A stretch of DNA of 64,000 bases from Paralichthys olivaceus (Eukaryota; Chordata; Actinopteri; Pleuronectiformes; Paralichthyidae), in the NCBI RefSeq assembly GCF_024713975.1, contig NC_091099.1, positions 17,279,501-17,343,500 of the forward strand, given 5' to 3'. This document shows positions 1 through 15,102 of this stretch, one piece after another (position 1 is the stretch's first letter; every line of letters starts with the position of its first letter). A program made the translations under genes and the position numbers. The notes beneath the pieces were generated by a model. That model was not told the origin of the DNA. It made no database searches and saw only the letters and a list, made by a program, of their open reading frames with translations.

Positions 1-3401
<3,401 letters not shown>

Positions 3402-3830
3402 AACGGCATGACAGCTCAAAGACAACAAACCTCTTCAGACTGACAGCAATTATGCAATATTTCTCTGAACTAAATTTCCACTGCTAGAGAACCTTTAGGT
3501 AAATGTTAGCAAGAGCAACAGACTTGTGTCATGGCAGCAGCTTACTAGTATTTTGTTTTTCCAAACTATTAAGCCAGTAGACAAAAGGACATATCTTTAA
3601 GAAATGTAGTGTTGTCATTTAAGTTACATGTTGATGTGCTGCTTTTAGCAAATATGCAAAATATATAAATATATGCAAGAGAATCATGCAAAAAGATTTT
3701 GGTGAACACTTTACCCAGAATGCTGTGCTTCATTCCTGTATAGAAATAATTATATTTCTATATTTCTTTGCTCTATTACTAATTTGAGGCAGTTTTTATA
3801 AAAAATAAATTGTTATAAATCTTGCACTGA
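3402..3830 (+). other. metap2: metap2 3' untranslated region (end inferred)
   Basis: A/T-rich sequence follows the metap2 stop without coding potential. A canonical AATAAA lies at 3804-3809 within A-rich sequence, so cleavage about 15-25 bases later is inferred. Another AATAAA occurs near 3967, so a longer form is possible. Confidence 0.6.
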
Positions 3831-5622
3831 ATGCTGTGTCCATGTTTGTACAGCTTCACATATCTGTCTGTCTGTCTGTGTCTTTCCATCCACCCATCCA
3901 TCCATCTGTTTAGTACTACTGTTAGATATTAGAATGTCAGGCGTTAATCATTTTTATTTATATTTATAATAAACACTGAACATCATAACCTTCATGAAGG
4001 TGGGACTGCTGCATTAAGCAGCATTAGTTTTAACTAACTGTTTCTAATAAAAAGTCGATTTGATGTCAAATCACGTCATAGTGTATTTCTCTCTTTCAAC
4101 CAAAGGAGGGCGGTACTAAAACATGGGTCAAACATGAGTCCGCGACCTCCTACTCAGACGTTACAGGCTATTCATAACCTCATGCTTCAGCATAATGTGA
4201 CCATGGAATGAAAGAGACATTTCCCAAAAGCATTAAGAATGAGCTCACTGACAGAGTTTATGCAGATTTGATTAAAAAATACATATAGGACACACAGAAA
4301 TAGCATAAGAAATGTGACATTGATGCTAGGTGCACCCTAAATCACCACTTGGTCCTTTATGAGAAAAAAAACGTTTCCTGCTCATTTTCTCTTATTTTGG
4401 TAAAGACTTTGGGACAAGGACATCGGCGGTGATGTAATGACTGAGGAATGCATCATGTCTCCTCACGCAGTTTGTAAGTCTCCTTGGAGACAACGGAGCG
4501 GGCCTATTCTTATCCAGACCCAGCTAAACAAAATGGCCTGTGGACTCTGTATCAGATACAGTGTGATGTCAACAAGCACACAGGCTTTTAATACATATTT
4601 ATTTTGGGGGCAGCGAGAGTCACAGGCCGAATAGAGGAACATATGTTAAGATAGAGTGTACTCTCTGGCTCCCACAGAGTCAGGTCAGGAGAGGCCTCCT
4701 CACAGAGAAGTAGGTCTTTTGAGGACAGTAAAAAATCCTCCACAGAATCGAGTCTGACTCAAGCGACCTGACAATGATCCACTCTTGTAGCTGAACCAGC
4801 CGTTAGAGCAAACTCAATCCTAAAGCATTTGAGGCGCTCATCTGTGCTGCAGAGACCAGAGAGGGCGCAGAGGTGTGTGTTCTCTCTCTTGTCGGACAGC
4901 AGGCGGGCGAGTGTGCCAGAGAAACAGAGCTGTTCACATTAAGCCGCTTGATTCCTCTAATGCTGTTTTTTTCATCCAGGAGTTACTTGTTTGGACTTGC
5001 AATGTCCCAGAGCCGCTGCCAAAGACGTCGAGCATATGCGCACGTCCACGTTCACACACATATACACACACAGATTCTGATGATGACCCATGATTTATCA
5101 CCAATGTGTGTGAGGCGACAAGGAGGATTCAGTCTGGGCATCTTTGCAAGATTCCAAACTGAAATAGATACAGCAGGACGTGATGATTTAGACTCATTAA
5201 CTCTGACAGCTTCTTCGCCCAGTAAATTAAGCATAACAGAGTAATTTACATGCACTCATTACTGCTGTATAAATAAGGTGGACAGATGAGCTGAGACATT
5301 ATTAACTCACAACTGAAATTCTAGGATCAGCTTTGTCTGGACGAAGGTAATGTAATGTTCTCTTGGATCCTTGAGCGAATGCAGGTGATGTAACTGAATC
5401 CAGTTTGTACTTATTTCATATTATTTCATTCTCCAACATGCACAGCATTGTAGTGTTCTGTTGTTGTGACTTTTACTTTCACTTTAGTGTCCAAGCAAAA
5501 TTCAGATACCTCCTGTTTTTATCTTGCCCATTATTTACCCTTATCCAGAAAATCTTCTGTGCATCACAGCTGATCCCCTCCATCCCTCTGTCCATTTCTC
5601 CAGTCCGCTCCTCGCCAACGCC
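3831..5622. other. Interval between metap2 and ntn4 stops; probably holds ntn4 3' UTR
   Basis: The two genes converge here. The left edge has a short TCTG/CCAT-rich simple repeat (about 3861-3907). No ORF in the interval resembles a protein. A TTTATT around 4594, which reads AATAAA on the minus strand, could end a roughly 1 kb ntn4 3' UTR. I could not decide between this and other A/T-rich candidates. Confidence 0.4.
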
Positions 5623-8600
5623 CTATCGGCGGCCGCAGTCTTTCCTGAGGATGTGGAGGAATTTGCGAACCAGGTTCGACTTCCACGGTTTAACGAAGCT
5701 CTTGGTGTTGACCAGCAGTCGGCCGGTCTTCCAGTCCTCGTGTCCCGCCACCACGTATTCTGATCCTGGAGAGAAGGACAGAGCAGAGCATCTGTGACTT
5801 TGACTTCTTCTGAGAATGTTACAAAAATACACAAAACAAGAAGTAGGTATGATTTGTTATATTCATTGTTATAATTAAATGGTAAATCATTTGTATCTAT
5901 ATAGTTATTTCAGTCTTGACGACCGCTCAAAGCGCTTTACACTACAGATTTGCCATTCACCCATTCACACACATTTATACAGTGCATCTATGTGCAGTAC
6001 TTTCTCTAACACACATCCCTCACACACTGCCAACACAGCCATCAGGGGCAAATTGGGGTTCAATGTCCTGCCCAAGGTAGGTGGGGATCAAATAGCCAAC
6101 CATCTGGCTTCTGGACGAGCCGCTCTACCTCCTGAGCCACAACCGCCCCACAAAAGCTGTCAATACTTATAACCTGGCATGTAAAGCCCTCGATTGTCCA
6201 TATGCGGATAAAGTTTTACACCCAAACGTCCACTTTTGGATACCCCTCTTTATAAGGGTGTGTCTCCCACTTCGCCTTTTCCCTTTCTGTTGTTGTACAC
6301 CACAGGAGAGGTACGTGAAATTTTGGTCCTCCGGTATGTTAGCCTTTTTTTTAATTATGTTTGTAAGTTAACCCACTAGTTATAATGCTATATGTTTGTG
6401 TTGTTTTATTTTGCTCTTATTGCCAGAATAAACCTGTCAAGACATTCATGGTCCGGCCCTCACATAATTTAATTAACACGTTAAATACTGTGCTGTGATG
6501 GTTGGCTTGGGTTAATGTTGCTAGTTAGATATTAAATAGTCTTATAACAGAGATATGGCTCTAATCTTTAAGCTGTAAATGTCAAATCAAAATGAGTGAT
6601 GCTGGGACCCTGGCGCCCACTCAGAAGTCTCTGAGGAGCGACACAAAGCTGGCAGGTTATCGACTTGAGATTCTACTAATTATACGATTTTGCATCGTGA
6701 GCAAGTTTCTGATTGGAAGAGGCTGCTGTAGTTAACCTGGGTTGAGGATGGGACATGTGCAGCCTTGGGTGGTCCAGGACTCTGGGTAGAGGGTGATGCT
6801 TCTCCTCTGGATCTTCATCTGACGACTCTGGTACAAGACCTTCTTCACTTTGACCTCCACCTCGGCGTGGGAGCCTTTGTCATGAGCTGACATTACCTTT
6901 ACAACCAGCACTGCCGAGGAGAAACATCAATACATCTCTCATACGTCACAAATCACAATTTATCAATATTAATTTTACACTTAAGGCACAGTATATCTCT
7001 TTCATATCACATTTCTGAGAATAAAGGGGAAGAAAATATATTTTAGAAACCGAAATCACTTCACTAGTCATGAGGCACACTATCTATACTCTGATTTATT
7101 CAATGCACCAATGCACCAACAGAGGCGGGGAGGAAGAAGGGGACTTCTAGCAGGTAAGCACAGATAAACACTGTGCTGCTTTCAAGATTGTAGAAAATAT
7201 TGTTTTAAATGTTGTATTTGGAAGGAAACAAATTCTTTGTGTCTGGTAAATCTCGAGGAGGTGTGTTTGGGGAAAAAAATCTGAATCAGAAAATTGATCC
7301 CAGACAAGCACATAGAAATATATACAGACCTAAATAATTATAATAATTAAAAACATAATGTATGAAAATGATGAAACTGTTTTATTTATGTATAAAAACT
7401 GTATGTATTTTTAGTTATGCAGTGATTCTGATATGGGGACCCCCACAAAAATGAGAAGGTACATCTCAAGGGGTTTGTCCTAATAAATACATTTGAAGTA
7501 CAAATAAGTGCATTATTGAACAATATAGATAGGAATCATATAATGACAATATGTCAAAAAATGTATAATTGTGATTGTGGTGGTGGCTCGTGATGGCAGC
7601 TGATCGTGGATAATGATTACCACTAGACTACTACTAGATTACAACTAGATACACAACATGCCTACTCACATTTATTACAATTAGGGGCAATACTGCTTTC
7701 ATCAGACTTTCTCTTTAAACATTGATAAAACTCTCCATTTATATTAGACACTGTGCTCTGGTCTGGACATCTATTCCACTTCTGTCTATCCCTCCTCTGT
7801 ATCCCTCGGTTTTTGAGTTATTCCTCACTCTTGTTGAGGGTCAAGTGCAGAGGATGTTGAACCTTGTTAAGCCCTATGAAGCAAATTGTGATTTGTGAAT
7901 AATAATAATTATACATGAAATATAAAAATGTCCAATGGAGCAAGTATTAAAAATGTGAAGTATAAATGCAGTATAACAGATCTAGAGGAAATCAATGCAG
8001 AATATATTAGATAGAACAATCAGGGGTATTTTAAAACTTTATAACAAACCCACCTGGTTGTTAGGGTTAAGGTTAGGTAAGCTGCTACTGATTTCATTAT
8101 GTTGTTGAATGGCCTAACAATCAATGACTGTCGTGACCGGCTCACACAACACTGAATCAATTCACTGTGTCAAATAACTCTTACCGTAGTCGTACTCTGC
8201 AGCACAGAAGAGTTTAGGGCTGCCGAGCGTTAATTCAACACATTCGCATTTCTCTGAGGAGAGTGAAACATAATCAATAAGCTTTGTGTATAAATCTTTT
8301 CATCGTGACGTTATGGATTTCTAGAACAAAAACAGCAGCATGGGGGAGTGTGCAGTGTATTAAGTTGTGAGAGACTCACCAGAGTGGTGCAGTGCAGAGA
8401 AAAGCTCCTCTGCCCTAAAGAGTGCCGTCTCACTATTATTGCTGCTGTGTCCCATGTGGCCAGTGACTGTATAGAAGACCTCCACGTCTGAGCTGTGGTG
8501 CAGAGGTAAGACACCAGTCAGGTTCAGGGCTCGCTCAGCGTTAATAACCCAGAATGCACTCTACCACAATACATAACTTTATATAATACATACGGCTACG

Positions 8601-11600
8601 TCTTGGCTCTCACCCAGAAATGCAGTCCCCGGTATAGGGGTCACAGTCCCCCGTACAGTCGCATGGGCGGCAGCCGTATTCGTGCAGCCCCCAGTATCCC
8701 ATCATGCAGCTGTCACAGCGGTGGCCGCCTACGCCAGGCTTGCAAGTGCACTCCCCGCTGGTAGGGTTGCAGAGAGGGCTCCCACCCGAGAGGACGGCGC
8801 CGACAGGGTGGCATGAGCAGGCTGCAGAGGAGAGAGGTGATGGAACAGGATCATATGTTAACATCACTGAGTCAGTTGCAGCAGTAGACATTATGCTCAT
8901 GCATGTATAGAAAGGGCAAATGCACTTGTAGAAGAAAAACAAACATATTTAATGAGTAACTCCCACGACAGTATAAAAGTTAAATATATTTCATCATCCT
9001 ATTGCTGGGCATATACACTGGATTAAGCAGCTGCAGCAAAAACAAACTAGCAATAAATCAGTGGAATCTGTCTGCACCATCAGACTCACAGCCCGATGAT
9101 TCTAATTGGTAGGAACTTGCTTCATCTGTTTTCAGTATGAAAAAAAAAAGTATGTTTGCTCTTAAAAATGCTGCAGCATGTCTGGCTAGGGGGGGAGGGC
9201 AAGAATGGTAAAAATTTGTTCACATGGACCATGGAAAATTCCTCCATTGTTTGCAATAACAGTCACATTCCAAAACAGAAAGGTCTTCTCCATCGTTCTG
9301 GCGACTGGAGTCATGTTAACTATCTCATCACCGACAAGACAAGTGACTTAGAAAGGTGCTAATGGGGAGTTGCCAAAGAGATATCAATCTGCTTTAATGT
9401 GGAGAGTCAGAGAAAAAATCTGATCTCCATTACTGCCCTCCAACTCTCAAAGGCTGCTCCTCTTAATATGAATTCTCAGTTGGCGTTCATGGAGACAAAA
9501 GTTATAAAGAAGTGACCGTGCACTTTGAGGAAACAGAGGCTCTCACGTTTGCAGGAGTCAGGGGCCGTTTTTGGATGAGCAGGGTCTCTGTAGAAACCCG
9601 TCTTGCAGTTCTGGCAGTGGCGGCCCTCTGTGTTGTGGCGGCAGCTGTCACACACGCCGCCGCTCCGTCGTCCGGTGGCCAGCCACAACCCACGGCTGAA
9701 GTGGCAGCTCCTGGCGTGGCCATTACACTTGCACTCTGTGTTTTTTGATAGACATACACCAGGAAAGAAAGAATGAGAAGCTTTCTCATGCAAAAACCTT
9801 ATCAGAGCAGTGACACAGTAGCTGCTCTGTTATTCACCAAGTATCAGTGTGTCAAAGGTTACAGCTGATTTATGACACTAAATTCATTTTGCAGATAAAT
9901 CCACATGCTGTGTGTCCTACTCCACGTTTGACTCTCTGCCCCATCACTCACTCTGGCACTCGTGTGGCGTCCCTTTGAGGCCATTGGCAGCCTGCCACAG
10001 CCGGTCATTGTAGAGAGGTGCACAGCGCTCACAGTGGTCACCGGCCGTGTTGTGTCTGCACACACACTTACCATGGACCTGCCAGGCACACCAAACAGGA
10101 AGAAAATAACCAATTACTTCAGGGTTCATTTTATTGCAACATATTGTTTTATATTATACTGAGCTATCGCCTGTCCAAATCACACCAAACTCACCACTGC
10201 TCTTCCTTGGACCCTTAGCAACACATCTGCCAAGTGTGAAGTGGATACGAGTTCTAGAGATATGCACTTCACGTTCAGACAGACAGAAAAAGGGTTTTAT
10301 CCTTGAGGTTGGATGTCTATGCGTCTTTGAAGATCCAACTAGGATCCTTTTAAATATATTTGTGTTTCAAAGTCAGTGTGCAGATGTAACTCTTTTCATT
10401 ACCTCTAACATGGAGGTTATGTTTATACCTGTGGAGGGATTGGGCCATGGTTTTACCCATGTCCATTTGTGTGTTTGTTGGTTGGCTTCTTTGTTTGTTT
10501 ATCAGCAGGATTATGCAAAAACCACTGAAAAGATTTACATACAACTTTGTTGAAGGACGGGACATGGGCCAAGAACGAACCCATTAACATGTGGCATGGA
10601 TCCAGACAAAGGGACGGAGCCAAGATTTTGTTTTTCACTTTCTTTACCATTGTGAGATATGATGTTTTTCACCAATTTCCAGGGGAATAATTCATGATTC
10701 AGGAAAAATCATGTTTATTCAGAGGACTGATATCTGTGTGTATATATTGGTGAAGATTGATTGAACTTAAGGGGAGTGTTGGGCCTTGGTGGAGGTATGT
10801 GCTTGACTGAGAGCCATTCTTGTTCATGCTGAACAGTCTTGCACTCATATGTTATGTGAGTATAACAGCCCTCCTTCTTAGTTGCAACATACTAACATCT
10901 ATATAGATAATCACTGTGTTTACATGCTGTGCAGCTTATTCCTGCCTGTGTAACTTTTTCACACCCCCTCAGGTCATGTTGGAATTACACTATTTCTCCT
11001 TTTCTCCATTTACAGTGAAGAGAATAACACGACAGCAGCTCAGGGTTGTTAAAGCATTATGTTGAAAACCATAATTAAAGTTTTCACATCCTAAATCCCT
11101 GAAATGGCAGGTAAATCTATGGCCTAATATATAGTAGCTTCACCTCAACCCTCAGCTTCAGCAGCACGCACGAAAGCTCACTTGAGTAACAAGGGTGTGG
11201 TGGGAACAAAAGCCCCCAAATCCTTCTCCTCCCAATCCCACCACATCAACAGAAATGCAGACAAACAGACAGTCAGCAAGTCACAACATCTGAGTGTGAT
11301 GAATTCTCACCAAAGAACAAACTGTACAAGTGTGTTTTGTTAGTGGAATCTCGTGCACCTGTGAGATGTACGTTCACAGAATCCAGCTGAAAAAGGCTCA
11401 CCATGTTACTCGTCCTCTGCTGGCTGGTTTGGTAGCTCCTGGATGGAACGCATTGGTCAGCGTGTCCATTGCAAAGGCAGCTGCCTTTGACAATGAAATC
11501 ATAAATGGCGTAGTGGTTTGTGGGGAGCGCAGCAGCACCGGGGTGTTTGGCCTGGCAGGGACACGGCTGGCGCTGCAGCAGGCGGATTCTCAGGTTGGTG

Positions 11601-12957
11601 ATCATGAGCTGGTCCTGAGCAGATGGTCCGTAGGGATCCACTGACTGCCAGGGAGATAAGGCTCGATAGATCACCTGGAAATGAAATGATGAGAAATCTC
11701 ACAAAACCTGTGTTGTTTCACTTGTAAACAATACACTTAAAAAGTGAAAAATATTATCTTAAAGACAGAACAGGATGAAAATGTAAATAATGCAGATTTA
11801 TTTTTGTGTGTGATCTGCCAAATAAATAACAGACAGGAGCTAATTTTCCTTAATGTTTTTTAAAATAGTTCCCATGTAAAGACGCTCAAATGGTTCTTGT
11901 TCTCAGGCATTAACTTTATTCCCATGTTGATGTTTCAGATTCATGAAAACTACTCCTACAACATTATAACATCACAAATAAAAACTGACACAAAGCAACA
12001 AGCTTTTTTTCAATCAAATTCTCACTGCAGTTCTGTGCATCACCACTGTTATTTGAAAAATACCTTTAGGCAATTACTATACAAAGATAATCATCTTGCA
12101 TAATGTCTTGTGAAATAAAGGAATACCAGTAATACTAAATTAAATATTTTATAAATCTGGATGTAGGTGGGACTTTATAATGCAAGGACTCTCCCAGGGG
12201 TGGATCTGCAGAGGGGTCAGCTGCCTGCCAATGAGGGCTGCACATACAGGTGTCCCACAATCTGTCCCATAATCCAACAATTTTAAGGCACTTTTATGTC
12301 TCAAAAGCACTAAAAAAATACAAAGAAACATAATACATGTTTTATCTCTCTTCATATTACTTCCAGAAAATGAAATACCCTTTTTAGGGAACTACCAATA
12401 TTATATTTAACATTAAAATTAACTGAATCAAACTTTTATCATTTAACTGAACCTTTACTGAAATTAAAAGATGCTATTTTAATTTTTATAATTGGTCCTT
12501 ACTTAAAACTTTGTTCATCGTCCATTTGTCCTGTAAACAAGGACAAACTTGTATCATAATGAATTTAATTTGTAAAATGACATAATTTGGTGTGTGTGTA
12601 TGTCAACAATGAGAGGACTTACTGTGAACTCATTGTGCACTTCAGCAAGTTCAAACTGAGTATGTACAGTATATCTATAGTATTGTTTCAACAGTGAAAA
12701 CCTTTGCTTATGGGATGTATTTAAACCTTGAGCTACAGAGACAGTAATTTACTGGCTGAGGGGCTTACATAGGGAACCCTACAAACTGCAGAGACACATA
12801 CAGAGAGACACATACTTGCTTTATATACACTGCAATTATGAGATCAGGCAAAACTATATATTCACTCAGACATTCAACCAGAACCTCCTGACTTGTCTGT
12901 GAGTAAAACAAATCTCTCCTGGACCGCGAGTCTCCATCTGACACCATCTGTGTGAAT

Positions 12958-13001
<44 letters not shown>

Positions 13002-13191
13002 AATTGTGTGTGAATTAACTGTAGCTGCCTATCTGGCCCAGATCTCCCAGTGAACACAGAGCAGGTCCAGAAATGCTCTGGAAGACCATCAGAGGCAAAA
13101 GCGAACATTGATATTGTTCCCAGGACTAAACAAATAGTTTCCCACAGCTTATCAGAGGAGGTCAGTTTACAACACTTCTTCCACTGTTCAA

Positions 13192-13255
<64 letters not shown>

Positions 13256-15102
13256 TATCCTCTTCTGGAGCGTCTCGCAGTCAGTGAAGGGACAACATAG
13301 AGTGGAGCAGATGGTGAGTGTTAAGTAAATATCTGGCAGCGTGTTTTCAGAAATAAAATCACAGTTCAATATTCAATACTCATCTCTTAGCTCTCTGAAG
13401 CTTCATCTGATCAGCAGCATCATTCATCGAGGATAATTTATTATTCACCATGAATCAAATGTATTAATAACAGAGCTTTAATTCAGTGGGGGTTGAGATT
13501 GGGTGGGAGTGACCAGACACAGACTTTCTGAGGAATCATATTGTGTACATATGATGATATGGTGATATCAATATCAAAAATTATTCTTTTAATTACCCTG
13601 AACCAGGCCTAATGAAGCTGAATTATACTGTATTGTCTTCTATTTTATTGCATTTGATTAGTTTTATCTGATGTAATCAAAACTGTAAATGACAGTTCTT
13701 GCATTGAACATCAATTTGATAATTTTATAGATTATATTTTTTGCAAGTGCCAAAAAGGCATAACAGTAAGAATAATAAATTCTAATATGGTGAAAACACT
13801 TAAACATTTGTGTAAATGTACTCTTCCCTCCATATAGACGTAACTACATAAATGCCAATGCTGTGTACAATATTTAATCAATCTGCCTCGAGTGTTGGTT
13901 AAACTTAATAATTCTCAGATCATAGTAATCTTACAATGTGTCATGTTTCATGATAAACAGTTGAATTATCCACTACACTGTTCCAGAGTCAGGGGTGGGT
14001 CTACAGCCCTCCACCCTTACATTGAGGGTTGCACCCAATTTTTCAAGCCGAGATTTGGAGAAAACCCCAAATAGAAAATGTAGACATTTCCTTTTTTCTT
14101 GCTCTTTCTTCGAATCCAGTAAAGTACTGTGTAATCCCTCTTTTTAATTATTTCTCTGTTATTATTTGCCTTAAGAAGTAAAACATTTCCAGACTACAGC
14201 CACTCACCTCTCCTCTGGTACAAGGAAAAGCTGCTGAGTACTTGGAGGTGCATGTGGCCCCACTCTCCCCGGCCGAAGACGCCTCTGGCAGGCCGAACAC
14301 CTCCTCACAGTCCCGGGCGTAGTACCTGAGGGTCCTCCATGTGCGCCCGTGGTCCTGGGAGCGCTCCAGCACCATGGCAGCGGGGCGGGGGGAGCGGAAC
14401 ACCACGATGAGATGGGTGAAGAGGAACTCGGTCTCCAGATCCAGCTGGAGCGTCTCCTCCTCCGGCCCCTCTGCAGACTGCCACCAGGTGTCCGGGTGGC
14501 GGAAAGAGGAGTCGCTCATGGAGGAGGAAGGGTGCGCCTGAGTTGGGATGGCGGAGTTGCACTTGCTGCATTTAGCCGGGAAGCAGGAGTCTCTCCTGCT
14601 GGGGTCAGAGGTCTGTTTGTAGAAGCAGAAAGGCTCCGAGGAGTTAGAGCCGCAGGTTGACCGGGTCTTCAGCACTCTGCCCTGGGACAAGTTGCCCATG
14701 CGAGGGTTGCAGGCTCGACCTGAGCAGCTGTTCTCCACAGCTGGATCTTTGCCCCGGGGTGTTTCTGGTAAGAAAAAAAGAATAGTTCATATGATAATAA
14801 ATAAAATGAATATAAGTATAAAAAGTCTAATCTATGAGAGAGGAACCGCAGTTGTAAACAGATTTATTTCCTCAATGGATTTAAAGGATATTGCGAGTTT
14901 GGTCCATGTAGTGCGCTCCCGATGCTGTGACGCACGTGGATGCGCGCGTTTCCTAAAATAAAAACACTCAATCCTTGATGTATTTATTCACATCTTCATT
15001 AAAGGGGTGAGAAAAAACAGGTGTCATTCTCAACTCACCGGTTAAAAGAGGAGAAGACGCACACATCACCGGGAAGATGACAAGTAAAGTCCACAGTCTC
15101 AT
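5623..15102 (-). CDS. ntn4: Netrin-4, secreted laminin-related guidance and basement-membrane protein
   Basis: A secreted protein that binds laminin gamma chains and modulates basement membranes, vessel growth and axon guidance. Ten coding exons, given 5' to 3' on the minus strand: 15102-15039, 14764-14208, 11674-11402, 10078-9952, 9735-9547, 8821-8614, 8492-8380, 8253-8185, 6910-6737, 5765-5623 (stop TAG 5625-5623). They total 1917 nt, or 638 aa, against 628 in human. The order is a signal peptide ([17 protein letters not shown]), a laminin N-terminal domain, three laminin-type EGF repeats, a linker, and a C-terminal netrin (NTR) domain ending ILRKDCGRR. The start was chosen because this ATG opens a classic hydrophobic signal peptide directly before the LN domain. 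Phases close at every junction. It lies tail-to-tail with metap2, as conserved synteny predicts. Confidence 0.97.
5878..6150. repeat. Dispersed teleost repeat in the last ntn4 intron
   Basis: It reads from ggtaaatcatttgtatctat through cttgacgaccgctcaaagcg to ctacctcctgagccac and aaccgcccc. I recognise these phrases as a very common interspersed element of percomorph genomes. I cannot assign a family without a repeat library. It shows no protein-coding capacity. The rest of the 5766-6736 intron contains nothing I recognise. Confidence 0.65.
6911..8184. other. ntn4 intron 8, no feature recognised
   Basis: A/T-rich intronic DNA of about 1.3 kb between the exons at 8185 and 6910. I found no ORF, RNA gene or repeat I could name. 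Confidence 0.6.
8614..10078 (-). other. ntn4: ntn4 exons 4-6: laminin-type EGF-like repeats
   Basis: Three exons encode most of the three LE modules. Exon 4 has [20 protein letters not shown]. Exon 5 has [13 protein letters not shown] and [19 protein letters not shown]. Exon 6 has [20 protein letters not shown] and [19 protein letters not shown]. The eight-cysteine spacing typical of LE domains is visible. In the joined model they fall at about residues 299-473. These repeats form the rod between the LN and NTR domains. Confidence 0.93.
10399..10822 (+). repeat. Dispersed non-coding repeat, copy 1 (ends in ...gagagccattct)
   Basis: It starts cctctaacatggaggttatg, passes through a GTTTGT-rich stretch and atcagcaggattatgcaaaa, and ends gttgggccttggtggaggta...gagagccattct. 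A second copy at 31646-32132 shares the start, the interior phrase ttcactttctttaccattgt (tttaacattgt in copy 2) and the end. The family is widespread in teleosts and looks non-autonomous. It lies in the ntn4 intron between exons 3 and 4. Confidence 0.7.
12961..12998. repeat. (TG)n microsatellite
   Basis: An uninterrupted TG dinucleotide tract of about 38 bp in ntn4 intron 2 (11675-14207). Apart from this and the next tract, that 2.5 kb intron holds nothing I could name. Confidence 0.95.
13194..13254. repeat. (TG)n microsatellite
   Basis: A second uninterrupted TG tract of about 60 bp, some 200 bp from the first, in the same intron. Such alternating purine-pyrimidine runs are length-polymorphic. 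Confidence 0.95.

Larger units (their letters stand above)
5623..8492 (-). other. ntn4: ntn4 exons 7-10: linker and C-terminal netrin (NTR) domain
   Basis: Exon 7 encodes a poorly conserved linker ending FSALHHS. The NTR part begins [17 protein letters not shown] and continues [39 protein letters not shown] and [18 protein letters not shown]. The spaced cysteines and the basic tail match the netrin C345C fold. At the exon 7/8 junction the joined codon is GAG (Glu), where human has Gly. Confidence 0.92.
11402..15102 (-). other. ntn4: ntn4 exons 1-3: signal peptide and laminin N-terminal domain
   Basis: Exon 1 encodes about 21 residues of signal peptide. Exon 2 (557 nt) carries the cysteine-rich start ([20 protein letters not shown]) and the central LN fold, including [20 protein letters not shown]. 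Exon 3 holds [32 protein letters not shown] and the first half of EGF repeat 1. The LN domain covers about residues 28-268 and is the laminin-binding part in the family. Exon 2 is much longer than the others, as is usual for netrin genes. Confidence 0.93.

Noticed and set aside
4873..5244. 123-codon open frame between metap2 and ntn4
   Set aside because: No recognisable domain, and it spans a CA-rich stretch. It more likely lies within ntn4 3' UTR or intergenic DNA.
12866..13369. Open frames running through TG repeats
   Set aside because: They consist largely of His-Thr or Cys-Val runs translated from the microsatellites.
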